A stretch of DNA of 64,000 bases from Kytococcus sedentarius DSM 20547 (lineage in GTDB: Bacteria; Actinomycetota; Actinomycetes; Actinomycetales; Dermatophilaceae). The position numbers and the translations under genes were made by a program. This document shows, piece by piece, positions 16,861 to 24,421 of the stretch; the first letter of the stretch is position 1; each line of letters begins with the position of its first letter. The stretch is taken from the NCBI RefSeq assembly GCF_000023925.1, contig NC_013169.1:806001-870000 (forward strand), read 5' to 3'. The notes beneath the pieces were generated by a model, which was not told where the DNA came from, did no database searches, and saw only the letters and a list, made by a program, of their open reading frames with translations.

Positions 16861-17682
16861 TCATTCGGTCCGGACGTTCTGTGAGTCGTCGGTTTCCATT
16901 TGATGGGTGCACTGCCGAGCGTACTCGGCTGGGGTTAGGTAGCCGAGCGAGGAGTGCCGGCGGTGGTGGTTGTACTCGTCCTTCCAGTCGCCGATGATGA
17001 CCTGTGCGTGCAGCAGCGAGTAGAAGCTGTTGATGTTGAGGCACTCGTCGCGGATCCGGCTGTTGAACGACTCGACGTACCCGTTGCGCCACGGCGAGCC
17101 CGGAGGGATGTAGGACAGGCCGGTGCGGGTGCCGGCCCAGTCGGCCATCGCCTCGCTGATGAACTCCGGCCCGTTGTCCGACCTGAGCACCGCCGGGGCG
17201 CCCCGGGCGGCGACGAGGTCCTCGAGGTGGGCGGTGAGTCGGTCGGCGGTAATCGAGCGCTCCACGAGGCCGCCGATGCACTCCCGGGTGTGTTCGTCGA
17301 CGATCGAGCAGATCTTGATCGGTCGTCCGTGCTCGTCGGCGTCGAACTGGAAGTCCACCGCCCACACCACGTTCGGCGCGTCCGCCGTCGGCGCGTCGAC
17401 GGTCGAGGACCCGACGCGCTTGCGTCGACGCCGCTGCGGGACCCGGAGCCCTTCGTCACGCCACAGGCGTTGGATCTTCTTGTGGTTCACCACCCACCCC
17501 TCGGCGCGGGCGTCGTGATACGCCCGCCGATACCCGTAGCGGGGATGGTCCTTCGCCCAGGCGCGCAGCCACTCCCTGAGCGCCCGATCCGGGTCCGTGA
17601 CCGTGTCGCCCTTGAGCGGTCGCCGGTACGCGGAGCGGCTCAGCCCGACCAGACGGCACGCCATCCGTTCGCTCACCCGCAA
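16861..17682 (-). CDS. IS3-family transposase OrfB (catalytic)
   Basis: This is the DDE transposase domain, 273 residues counted from an internal TTG; in the natural OrfAB fusion the frame continues upstream to the slippery site near 17735 (LLSPDRRRAAVDHLKRKL). The catalytic residues are Asp110 (WAVDFQF), Asp169 (RSDNGPEF) and Glu204 (VESFNSR), giving the D-D-35-E spacing of IS3 transposases. An HTH_21-like segment precedes the rve core. The protein cuts and joins element ends when fused to OrfA. No disruption is seen. Confidence 0.92.
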   Translation of the reverse strand: MRVSERMACRLVGLSRSAYRRPLKGDTVTDPDRALREWLRAWAKDHPRYGYRRAYHDARAEGWVVNHKKIQRLWRDEGLRVPQRRRRKRVGSSTVDAPTADAPNVVWAVDFQFDADEHGRPIKICSIVDEHTRECIGGLVERSITADRLTAHLEDLVAARGAPAVLRSDNGPEFISEAMADWAGTRTGLSYIPPGSPWRNGYVESFNSRIRDECLNINSFYSLLHAQVIIGDWKDEYNHHRRHSSLGYLTPAEYARQCTHQMETDDSQNVRTE

Positions 17683-17726
17683 CTTGCGCTTGAGGTGATC
17701 GACGGCGGCGCGGCGCCTGTCCGGGC

Positions 17727-18011
17727 TTAGAAGTTTCCCTCAGCCAGCTCCTTGAGCGCGGCCTTCTCCAGCTCCGCTTCCGCGAGCAGACGCTTCAGGG
17801 TCGCGTTCTGCTTCTCCAACTCCTTCAGGCGCTTTGCGTCGTCGGCCTTGAGGCCGCCGTACTGGTTCCGCCACCGGTAGTACGTCTGCTCGGACACCCC
17901 CAGCTCCCGGCACACCGCCGCGACGTCCTGACCATCGGTGAGCATCCTGTCGGCCTGCCCGAGCTTACGGACGACCTGCTCCGGGGTGTGACGCTTCCTG
18001 CTGTTCGTCAT
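17727..18011 (-). CDS. IS3-family transposase OrfA (DNA binding)
   Basis: This 94-residue protein has a helix-turn-helix (DVAAVCRELGVSEQTYYRWRNQYG, about residues 28-51) and a leucine-zipper-like coiled coil (KELEKQNATLKRLLAEAELEK). It binds the terminal repeats and provides the N-terminus of the OrfAB transposase. The frame ends TAA five codons after AELEKAALK, with a slippery heptamer just before the stop. ATG 18011 fits the family start MTNSRKRHTPEQ. Confidence 0.9.
   Translation of the reverse strand: MTNSRKRHTPEQVVRKLGQADRMLTDGQDVAAVCRELGVSEQTYYRWRNQYGGLKADDAKRLKELEKQNATLKRLLAEAELEKAALKELAEGNF
17733..17739 (-). other. Programmed -1 frameshift site G-GGA-AAC
   Basis: On the minus strand the last codons of orfA read GAG GGA AAC TTC TAA. 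G-GGA-AAC fits the X-XXY-YYZ pattern. After slipping back one base, translation continues CTT CTA AGC CCG, giving LLSP, which joins OrfB in frame. This is the expected route to the OrfAB transposase. Confidence 0.75.
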
Positions 18012-18130
18012 GATCTGACCAGTCTCCCTGCCCGCGACCGCGGGCAACAGGACGACTCTCATAACGACTGGACCCACGAAACGGGGTCAGCCCATACTGA
18101 TCTGTGAAGTCAATCTGTGGAGGTGCAACG

Positions 18131-18748
18131 ATGACGACAGCAGAAGCTGCGGTGGGGCTGCAGGTGCCGGAGCTGACCCCTGGTGCGCAGCGGATCGTGG
18201 AGGTCGCCTCCGAGTTGTTCTACCGGCGGGGCATCCATGCCGTCGGGGTCGACACCATCGCCCGCGAGTCGGGTATCACCAAACGCACTCTCTACGACCG
18301 ATTTGGCTCGAAGGATGCTCTCGTCGCGGTCTACTTGCAGTCTCGCCACCAGAGGTGGTGGGAGCTCCTCGAACGACGCATCACGGACACTCCTTCGCCG
18401 CGAGTGCTAGCCGTGTTCGACGCATACGCCGATGATGAATGGGCGTCTGATCGCGGGTGCGGGTTCCTCAACGCCGCCGGTGAACTGGCCGCCGAGCATC
18501 CCGCCTATCAAGTGGTGCGGGCGCACAAACAGGCCGTGCGCGACCGCCTGGCGGAACTCGTCCGCGCCGACTGCCTGAACGTCGATGATCCCGAGACAAT
18601 GGCGGCGCATCTGTTCCTGCTGTTGGAAGGAGCCATCGCGCACCGTGGCATCGACGACGAAACGGCCTTGCTCACTTCCGCCCGAGAACTCGCAGAACAT
18701 CTCGTCCTGCGGCCCACAGCGTCCGGGGAGATGAGGATCAACCAGTGA
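18131..18748 (+). CDS. TetR-family repressor
   Basis: This 205-residue regulator has a TetR helix-turn-helix at about residues 22-66 (VGVDTIARESGITKRTLYDRFGSKDALV) and a helical ligand-binding domain containing DRGCGFLNAAGELA. ATG 18131 has the ribosome site GGAGG seven bases upstream. The half-site CTGTGAAG lies in its leader and matches the palindrome before the MFS gene on the other side of the IS3 element. It is therefore the likely regulator of that pump, and its own promoter has been altered by the insertion. Confidence 0.88.
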   Translation: MTTAEAAVGLQVPELTPGAQRIVEVASELFYRRGIHAVGVDTIARESGITKRTLYDRFGSKDALVAVYLQSRHQRWWELLERRITDTPSPRVLAVFDAYADDEWASDRGCGFLNAAGELAAEHPAYQVVRAHKQAVRDRLAELVRADCLNVDDPETMAAHLFLLLEGAIAHRGIDDETALLTSARELAEHLVLRPTASGEMRINQ

Positions 18749-18888
18749 GCCAGACGTACTGACTCTTGCAGGAGGCAATGGTGACGGCAGGCGAGATGTA
18801 GCATCCTGGCCGGACTTTCCCCGCCCTGCGGTACACTAGAACCGCACAAAACCGCAGATCAGGACGCTACTACTTTTGCGCCCCCACA

Positions 18889-18896
18889 GCGTGCCG
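18889..18896. other. Candidate right attachment core (attR)
   Basis: GCGTGCCG matches 2833-2840. Left of it the sequence is A/T-richer and island-like (CTACTACTTTTGCG); right of it is G/C-rich and leads to deoA within 35 bp. Nothing else is clear in 18749-18888 except a possible -10 TACACT at 18832-18837. The call depends on the composition change more than on the short match. Confidence 0.35.
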
Positions 18897-18930
18897 CCTG
18901 CCATGGGGTGCCGGGGCGGCCCGTGGAACC

Positions 18931-20241
18931 ATGGGTCCCATGACCGGAACGCAGCACGACGCCGTGGACATCATCCGCACCAAGCGCGACGGAGAGCGCC
19001 TCTCCGACGAGCAGATCGACTGGGTGATCGACGCCTACACCCGGGGGGACGTCGCCGACGAGCAGATGTCGGCCCTGGCCATGGCCATCTACCTCAACGG
19101 CATGGAGCCCGACGAGATCTCCCGCTGGACCTCCGCCATGATCGCATCGGGGGAGCGGATGGACTTCTCCACCCTGTCGCGCCCCACCGCGGACAAGCAC
19201 TCGACCGGGGGTGTTGGCGACAAGATCACCCTCCCGCTGGCCCCCCTGGTGGCGGCCTGCGGGGTCGCGGTCCCGCAGCTCTCCGGACGCGGGCTGGGCC
19301 ACACCGGCGGCACCCTGGACAAGCTCGAGGCCATCCCCGGCTGGCAGGCCGACCTGACCAACGAGGCGATGATGCAGCAGCTCGAGGAGGTCGGGGCCGT
19401 CATCTGTGCCGCGGGCGCCGGGCTGGCCCCCGCGGACAAGAAGCTCTACGCCCTGCGCGACGTGACCGGCACGGTCGAGGCGCTGCCCCTCATCGCCAGC
19501 TCGATCATGTCCAAGAAGATCGCCGAGGGCACCGGCGCGCTGGTGCTCGACGTGAAGGTGGGCTCCGGCGCGTTCATGAAGACCGAGGCAGACGCCCGGG
19601 CCCTGGCCGAGCGTATGGTGGCCCTGGGCGATGCCGCCGGTGTCACCACCGTCGCGCTGCTCACCGACATGTCTGCCCCGCTGGGCCGGACGGCGGGCAA
19701 CGGCCTCGAGGTCATCGAGTCCGTCGAGGTCCTCTCCGGCGGGGGACCGGCGGACGTGCGCGAGCTGACGATCGCCCTGGCCCGCGAGATGGTGCTGGCC
19801 TCCGGCATCGAGGGGGCCGATGCGGTGGACGTCGCCGAGGTGCTGGACTCCGGCAAGGCGCTTCAGGTGTGGAAGCAGATGATCGCCGCCCAGGGTGGGG
19901 ACCCCGAGGCCGAGCTGGCTCTGGGGGAGCACACCGCCGAGGTCACGGCCGAGGCCGGTGGCGTCATCACGGAGATGGACGCCTACAAGGTGGGTGTCGC
20001 CGCGTGGCGCCTGGGTGCGGGCCGTGCCCGCAAGGAGGACCCGGTGCAGGCCGGTGCCGGGGTGCGCTGGCACGCGGGCGTCGGGGAGCGCGTGGAGGCC
20101 GGGCAGGTGCTGTTCACCTGCTACACCGAGACGTCGGAGCGCCTGCAGCGCGGGGTGGAGACCCTCGCCGGCGCGGTGACGATCGACACCGGCGCCGAGC
20201 CCTTCGAGCGCACACTGGTGATCGACCGCATCACGGCCTGA
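18931..20241 (+). CDS. deoA: Thymidine phosphorylase
   Basis: This 436-residue enzyme splits thymidine and deoxyuridine to base and deoxyribose-1-phosphate. The N-terminal glycosyltransferase-3 domain and the pyrimidine phosphorylase signature around RPTADKHSTGGVGDK (about residues 84-98) are intact, followed by SGRGLGHTGGTLDKLE. Either ATG 18931 or ATG 18940 may be the start; neither has a strong ribosome site. Normally deoA follows cdd; here metPS and the island separate them, and only about 34 bp of host-like sequence remains upstream. Its promoter may therefore come from the island. Confidence 0.93.
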   Translation: MGPMTGTQHDAVDIIRTKRDGERLSDEQIDWVIDAYTRGDVADEQMSALAMAIYLNGMEPDEISRWTSAMIASGERMDFSTLSRPTADKHSTGGVGDKITLPLAPLVAACGVAVPQLSGRGLGHTGGTLDKLEAIPGWQADLTNEAMMQQLEEVGAVICAAGAGLAPADKKLYALRDVTGTVEALPLIASSIMSKKIAEGTGALVLDVKVGSGAFMKTEADARALAERMVALGDAAGVTTVALLTDMSAPLGRTAGNGLEVIESVEVLSGGGPADVRELTIALAREMVLASGIEGADAVDVAEVLDSGKALQVWKQMIAAQGGDPEAELALGEHTAEVTAEAGGVITEMDAYKVGVAAWRLGAGRARKEDPVQAGAGVRWHAGVGERVEAGQVLFTCYTETSERLQRGVETLAGAVTIDTGAEPFERTLVIDRITA

Positions 20242-20260
20242 GCGGTAGGCCAGGTGGATG

Positions 20261-20297
20261 ACGACGGCGCCCCGGGTACTCCCCGGGGCGCCGTCGT
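20261..20297. terminator. Strong bidirectional terminator between deoA and deoC
   Basis: A perfect 16-bp stem, ACGACGGCGCCCCGGG with CCCGGGGCGCCGTCGT, closes on a TACTC loop in the 69-bp gap between these convergent genes. It has no T-tract but is the most stable hairpin in the region and could serve both strands. Confidence 0.75.
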
Positions 20298-20310
20298 CGT
20301 GCGGGGCTGC

Positions 20311-21120
20311 TCAGTAGAGCGAGTCGCGCTCCGGGGTGTCCAGGGTGTCCGCGGGCTCGGGCACGACCAGGGTGCCGGCGGCCAAGCGCTCGCGGGCCTC
20401 GGCCAGCAGGGCGGAGGTCGAGCTGGTGCCGATGCGGGTGACGCCCTCGGCCAGCATCGCCAGCAGGGTGTCCACGTCGCGCACGCCGCCGGAGGCCTTC
20501 ACCTGGACCGTCTCAGGGGAGTTCGCGCGCATCAGGCGCACGTCGGGGAGCGTCGCGCCACCACCGGCGAACCCGGTGGAGGTCTTCACGAAGTCCGCGC
20601 CGGCCTCCGCGCTGGCGCGGCAGGCAGCCTCCTTCTGCGCGTCGTCCAGCAGAGCGGTCTCGAAGATCACCTTCACCGGCACGTCGTGGGCGTGCCCGGC
20701 CTCGACGACGGCCGCGATGTCCTCACGCACCGCATCGACCTGGCCGCTGCGCAGGCGACCGATGTTGAGCACCATGTCCAGCTCGGTGGCGCCGTCGGCC
20801 ACGGCCTGCTCGGCCTCGGCGACCTTGGCCGCCGTGGAGGTGGTGCCGTGGGGGAAACCGATGACGGTGCACACGGTGGTGCGGCTGGGCTGTCCGTCGC
20901 CCTCGCCGGCCCCCTGCGCGGTGGTGGCCGCGATCGCCTCGACGGCCAGGGTGATGTCGCTGGGGCGCACGCACACGCTGAACGCGTTGAGGGCCGCCAC
21001 CTCGGCGACGCCGGAGCGCACGTCGTCGGTGGTCAGCTCGGGCTTGAGCAGGGCGTGGTCGAACAGGTCGGCGACCTGCTGCAGGGTGAGCTCGGTACCG
21101 GGTGCGAAGCGTGCAGTCAT
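20311..21120 (-). CDS. deoC: Deoxyribose-phosphate aldolase
   Basis: This 269-residue class I aldolase converts 2-deoxyribose-5-phosphate to acetaldehyde and glyceraldehyde-3-phosphate, finishing deoxynucleoside breakdown. The Schiff-base lysine is Lys150 in VKVIFET, and the second active-site lysine is Lys179 in DFVKTSTGF. The TIM-barrel family pattern is full length. A TAGGCT -10 lies seven bases before the ATG, so it is probably leaderless. It is convergent with deoA across a strong hairpin. Confidence 0.94.
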   Translation of the reverse strand: MTARFAPGTELTLQQVADLFDHALLKPELTTDDVRSGVAEVAALNAFSVCVRPSDITLAVEAIAATTAQGAGEGDGQPSRTTVCTVIGFPHGTTSTAAKVAEAEQAVADGATELDMVLNIGRLRSGQVDAVREDIAAVVEAGHAHDVPVKVIFETALLDDAQKEAACRASAEAGADFVKTSTGFAGGGATLPDVRLMRANSPETVQVKASGGVRDVDTLLAMLAEGVTRIGTSSTSALLAEARERLAAGTLVVPEPADTLDTPERDSLY

Positions 21121-21139
21121 GCGCCCCAGCCTACTGCCG

Positions 21140-21811
21140 TCAGGCGTCGCGACCGGCGCCCCACCGCACGGCCGCCGTGCGCTCCCCGGCCCGGGGTGAC
21201 ATGACGCGCGCGCCCAGGGTGCGCTGCTGGGCGACGAACTCCGGCTCCGTGCGGCGCAGGCGGTTGCCGCGCTCCCAGAGCACCGCCGGAGGCTTGCGGC
21301 GCTCGGCCAGGTCCCGGGCCAGACGGCGCGAGAAGGTCACCCACGGGCCGGCGGTGATGCACCACGCGGCGGCGAGCAGCCCGTTCTCCTGCAGGCGGCC
21401 CACCAGGTGCGCGGCGAAGATCCCCTCGGCCACGATGAGGGGCGCCTCGTGCCGCTCGACGAGGCGGTGGCCGACCACCGACGAGCTCGAGATGTCGTAG
21501 GTGGGCACGTCCACCCGACCGCGGGTGGCCAGGGCGTGCAGGCCGGCGACCGCCGCGTCCGCGTCCCAGGTGTCCACGTGGTCCCAATCCACCAGGCCGT
21601 CGGGGCGTAGCGGGAGGCCCTCGGCGTCATGCGGATGGTAGTAGTCGTCCAGCGGCACCACGGGCCATCCGTGGGTCTGCCCGAGCCGCCGTGCGAGGCG
21701 GGTCTTGCCGGCGCCGCTGGGGCCGGTGAGCAGCAGCACCCGGGCGCCGTCCCCCGGCTGCGGGGGCGTCGGGTGGCCCGGCGAGGGTGCGGCAGGGGGA
21801 ACGTCGGCCAT
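21140..21811 (-). CDS. Uridine kinase-like P-loop kinase
   Basis: This 223-residue protein has Walker A GPSGAGKT near residues 30-37 and the phosphate-acceptor region VPLDDYYHPHDAEGLP typical of uridine kinase-like actinobacterial proteins. It also has the EGIFAAHLV segment seen in that group. The family phosphorylates uridine or cytidine to the monophosphate. ATG 21811 is leaderless-like (TAAGAT eight bases upstream). It sits 19 bp upstream of deoC on the same strand, within a nucleoside-salvage cluster, which supports the role. The exact substrate is unproven. Confidence 0.78.
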   Translation of the reverse strand: MADVPPAAPSPGHPTPPQPGDGARVLLLTGPSGAGKTRLARRLGQTHGWPVVPLDDYYHPHDAEGLPLRPDGLVDWDHVDTWDADAAVAGLHALATRGRVDVPTYDISSSSVVGHRLVERHEAPLIVAEGIFAAHLVGRLQENGLLAAAWCITAGPWVTFSRRLARDLAERRKPPAVLWERGNRLRRTEPEFVAQQRTLGARVMSPRAGERTAAVRWGAGRDA

Positions 21812-21889
21812 GAGGGATGATCTTACGTGCGCGCCAGGAGTCCCCGGCCCGTCCCCCACCCTCGTTCCCGACCCCACGGAGTCCCCTCG

Positions 21890-22570
21890 ATGTCGTCCCA
21901 CCCGACCGACGCGACGCCCCCGACCGACACCACGGATGCCGCCCGGACGTCAGGCCCCGCCCAGGTCGTCCACCCCAAGAAGGCCCGCATCCTGGCGATC
22001 ATCTCCTGGGTGCTGGCCGTGTGCTTCATCGTGCTGGCACTGGTCACCCGGCCCACCTCGTGGGTCACGGTCGGGCTGGCCGTGGCAGGCGCCGCTCTGG
22101 CATGGGTGCTCATCTGGCGGCCCCGGATCACCCTGGACCACCACGGACTGACCATCGTGAACCCGGTGCGCACCACCACGATCCCGTGGCAGCGCATGCG
22201 CCGGGTGGGCTCCCGGTGGAGCCTGGAGGTGGAGTCCGAGCGCGGGATGCACCGGGCGTGGGCGGTGGGTTCCTCCTACCGCGACCCCTCGGGGGTCGAC
22301 CACTCGGCGGACGTGACCGGGCTGGGCCTGCTCCGCCGGGTCACCACCGGGCAGGACCCGCGGGAGCAGGAGCCGCCGCCGGCGAAGATGCTGGAGGACC
22401 TGCAGCACGTGGCCGGCACCGTCCGCGGCGCCCGCGACGCTCACGCCGACGCCCTGACCGATGGGGTGATCGAGGCCGACCCGACGCCCACCCGCACCCG
22501 CATCGAGCCCCTGCCGGCCGCCGGGCTGGCGGTGGGCCTGCTGCTCCCGCTGGTGATCTGGGCCCTCTGA
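21890..22570 (+). CDS. PH-domain-like membrane protein
   Basis: This 226-residue protein has two hydrophobic helices near residues 33-53 and 57-76, then a short beta-rich segment (RPRITLDHHGLTIVNPVRTTTIPWQRM) typical of the bacterial PH_6 domain. A last hydrophobic helix (LAVGLLLPLVIWAL) closes the protein. Such proteins are common actinobacterial membrane proteins of unknown function. ATG 21890 has CGGAG upstream. It is divergent from the uridine-kinase-like gene and convergent with the phosphohexomutase gene. Confidence 0.7.
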   Translation: MSSHPTDATPPTDTTDAARTSGPAQVVHPKKARILAIISWVLAVCFIVLALVTRPTSWVTVGLAVAGAALAWVLIWRPRITLDHHGLTIVNPVRTTTIPWQRMRRVGSRWSLEVESERGMHRAWAVGSSYRDPSGVDHSADVTGLGLLRRVTTGQDPREQEPPPAKMLEDLQHVAGTVRGARDAHADALTDGVIEADPTPTRTRIEPLPAAGLAVGLLLPLVIWAL

Positions 22571-22609
22571 CGGGGCCCACCGCGCCGTCAGGCGCCGGGC
22601 CCGGTCAGC

Positions 22610-24331
22610 TCACAGTGCCGTGAGGCGCTCCATCTCCGCACGGACCGTGGCGAGCCGCTGGCGCGCGCAGTGCTTGGCGCGGGGCAGGTCACTGTCCTCC
22701 ACGGGCACCACGACCTCGAGGTAGACCTTCACCTTCGGCTCGGTGCCGGAGGGGCGCACGATCACGCGGGTGTCGTCCGCGAGCACCCAACGCAGGCCCT
22801 CGGTGGGCGGCAGGCCGTTCCAGCCCTCGGCCAGGTCGTCGGCCTCGACCACCTGTGAACCGCCGAGCGCGGCGGGCGGGTCCTGCCGCAGGCGCCCCAT
22901 GACCGTCTCGATCTGGGAGAGCTCGTCCACCCGGATGCTGAACGAGTCGGTGGCGTGCACGCCGTGTTCGAGGGCGAGGTCGTCCAGCACCTCCAGCACG
23001 GTCCGCGTGCGGGAGCCGGAGCGCAGTCGCGCCACGAGGTCGGCCACCATCAGGGCCGCGCTCACGCCGTCCTTGTCCTTCACGTGCTGCGGGTCCACGC
23101 AGTAGCCCAGGGCCTCCTCGTAGCCGAACGCGAGGTTCTCCACCCGGCCGATCCACTTGAAGCCGGTGAGGGTCTCGGTGTGCTGCACCCCGGCGGCGGC
23201 GGCCATCCGGGAGAGCAGCCGCGAGCTGACGATCGAGTTCGCGAACACGGCGCCCTCGGGAAGCCCACCGGTCTCGGCCGCGCGGCGCAGGACGTGTGCC
23301 CCCAGCAGGGCGCCCACCTCGTCACCGCGGAGCATCCGCCAGCCCACCGGGTCCTGGGGTGTGATGGCGTCCGGGTCGGGGACCGCCACGGCGCAGCGGT
23401 CCGCGTCCGGGTCGTTGGCCAGGACGATGTCCGGCTGCACGCGGGCGGCCAGCGCCAGCGCCTCGTCCATGGCGCCGGCCTCCTCGGGGTTCGGGAAGTC
23501 GACGGTCGGGAAGTTCGGGTCGGGGGTGGCCTGGGAGCCGACGGTCTTGGGGCTGGAGAAGCCCGCCTGCTCGAAGGCCTGCACCACCAGGTCGTTGCCC
23601 ACGCCGTGCAGAGAGGTGTGCACCACCGACAGTTGCTTGGGGCCGGCCGGGTCCACCACGCTCACGGCGGCCTTCAGGTAGGCCTCGCGCACGTCGTCGG
23701 TGGCCGTGAGCCAGCCGGACTCCGCCCGCGGCACCGAGGCCACCGACTCCACCGCCCGGATGTGCTCGGCGATCTGCGCGTCCACCGGGGAGACGATCTG
23801 GCTGCCGTCGCCCAGGTACACCTTGTAGCCTTTGTCCTGCGGCGGGTTGTGGGAGGCGGTCACCATGACGCCCGCATCGGCGCCGGTGTGGCGGATGGCG
23901 AAGGCCAGCACGGGGGTGGGCAGCGCCTCGGGCAGCACGATGGCGTTGCCGCCGGCCCCCACGACGACGGCCGCGGTGTCCAGCGCGAAGTCGTGGCTGC
24001 GGTGCCGCGCGTCGTAGCCGATCACCACGGTGGGGGCGGCCACCGGGTCGTCCTCTCGCTGCTGCAGCCAGCGCACCAGGCCGGCGGCGGCGCGGATGAC
24101 GACGGACCGGTTCATGCGGTTGGGCCCAGCGCCGATCTGGCCCCGCAGCCCGGCGGTGCCGAACTCGAGCAGCCCCGAGAAGCGGTCGGTGAGGTCGGCG
24201 TGGTCGGCGTCCTCGCCGGTCAGGGCGTCCAGCACCCCCTGCAGCTCGGTCCGGGTCACCTCGTCGGGGTCGTCGTCCAGCCAGGTCCGGGCACGGTCCA
24301 GCAGGTCCTGCGGGGCGGGGGTTGGCTCCAC
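22610..24331 (-). CDS. pmmB: Phospho-sugar mutase (phosphopentomutase/phosphomannomutase-like)
   Basis: This 573-residue alpha-D-phosphohexomutase has the phosphoserine motif TASHNPPQDKGYKV (Ser160), the metal-binding loop DPDADR (307-312), the sugar-binding GEEALGY-like region (YEEALGYCVD) and the C-terminal phosphate loop RPSGTEPKVK. Length fits the PGM2/PmmB subgroup. PGM2-type enzymes in nucleoside-salvage clusters interconvert ribose- or deoxyribose-1- and 5-phosphates. Its position directly after the purine nucleoside phosphorylase gene favours that role over hexose metabolism. A second, shorter mutase gene starts at 62544. Confidence 0.88.
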   Translation of the reverse strand: MEPTPAPQDLLDRARTWLDDDPDEVTRTELQGVLDALTGEDADHADLTDRFSGLLEFGTAGLRGQIGAGPNRMNRSVVIRAAAGLVRWLQQREDDPVAAPTVVIGYDARHRSHDFALDTAAVVVGAGGNAIVLPEALPTPVLAFAIRHTGADAGVMVTASHNPPQDKGYKVYLGDGSQIVSPVDAQIAEHIRAVESVASVPRAESGWLTATDDVREAYLKAAVSVVDPAGPKQLSVVHTSLHGVGNDLVVQAFEQAGFSSPKTVGSQATPDPNFPTVDFPNPEEAGAMDEALALAARVQPDIVLANDPDADRCAVAVPDPDAITPQDPVGWRMLRGDEVGALLGAHVLRRAAETGGLPEGAVFANSIVSSRLLSRMAAAAGVQHTETLTGFKWIGRVENLAFGYEEALGYCVDPQHVKDKDGVSAALMVADLVARLRSGSRTRTVLEVLDDLALEHGVHATDSFSIRVDELSQIETVMGRLRQDPPAALGGSQVVEADDLAEGWNGLPPTEGLRWVLADDTRVIVRPSGTEPKVKVYLEVVVPVEDSDLPRAKHCARQRLATVRAEMERLTAL

Positions 24332-24421
24332 GATGGTCTCCGTTCGGTGGCGGGCGGTGGGGGTGCCCGGTGGTGCTGGTGGGGAGTGAGGTGAGTGGGT
24401 GAGGACGTCAGGGGGGCGGGG

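Larger units (their letters stand above)
16848..18094 (-). mobile_element. IS3-family insertion sequence (IS407-group-like)
   Basis: This 1247-bp element has imperfect terminal repeats: left TGAGCCGCCCCC and right, inverted, TGGGCTGACCCC. It is flanked by the direct repeat TACT (16844-16847 and 18095-18098), the 4-bp duplication expected for this group. It encodes OrfA and OrfB in a -1 relation with a canonical slippery heptamer. All parts look intact, so it may be active. It sits in the divergent promoter region of an MFS/TetR pair. Confidence 0.85.
2833..18896. mobile_element. Integrated mobilizable island carrying efflux genes
   Basis: About 16 kb lies between the metPS terminator and deoA. 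It starts with a large serine integrase gene and contains a MobF-type relaxase-helicase, a palindrome array, four MFS exporters, five transcription regulators and one IS3 element. Base composition is lower in G+C than the flanks, and Shine-Dalgarno-led starts dominate, whereas many flanking genes look leaderless. No coupling protein, VirB4 or FtsK-like transfer gene is present, so it would be an integrative mobilizable element using another element's transfer machinery. The exact ends are inferred. Confidence 0.8.

Noticed and set aside
16861-17739. Frameshift error or decay in the IS3 transposase
   Set aside because: The -1 relation of OrfA and OrfB is explained by the G-GGA-AAC heptamer and the catalytic residues are all present.
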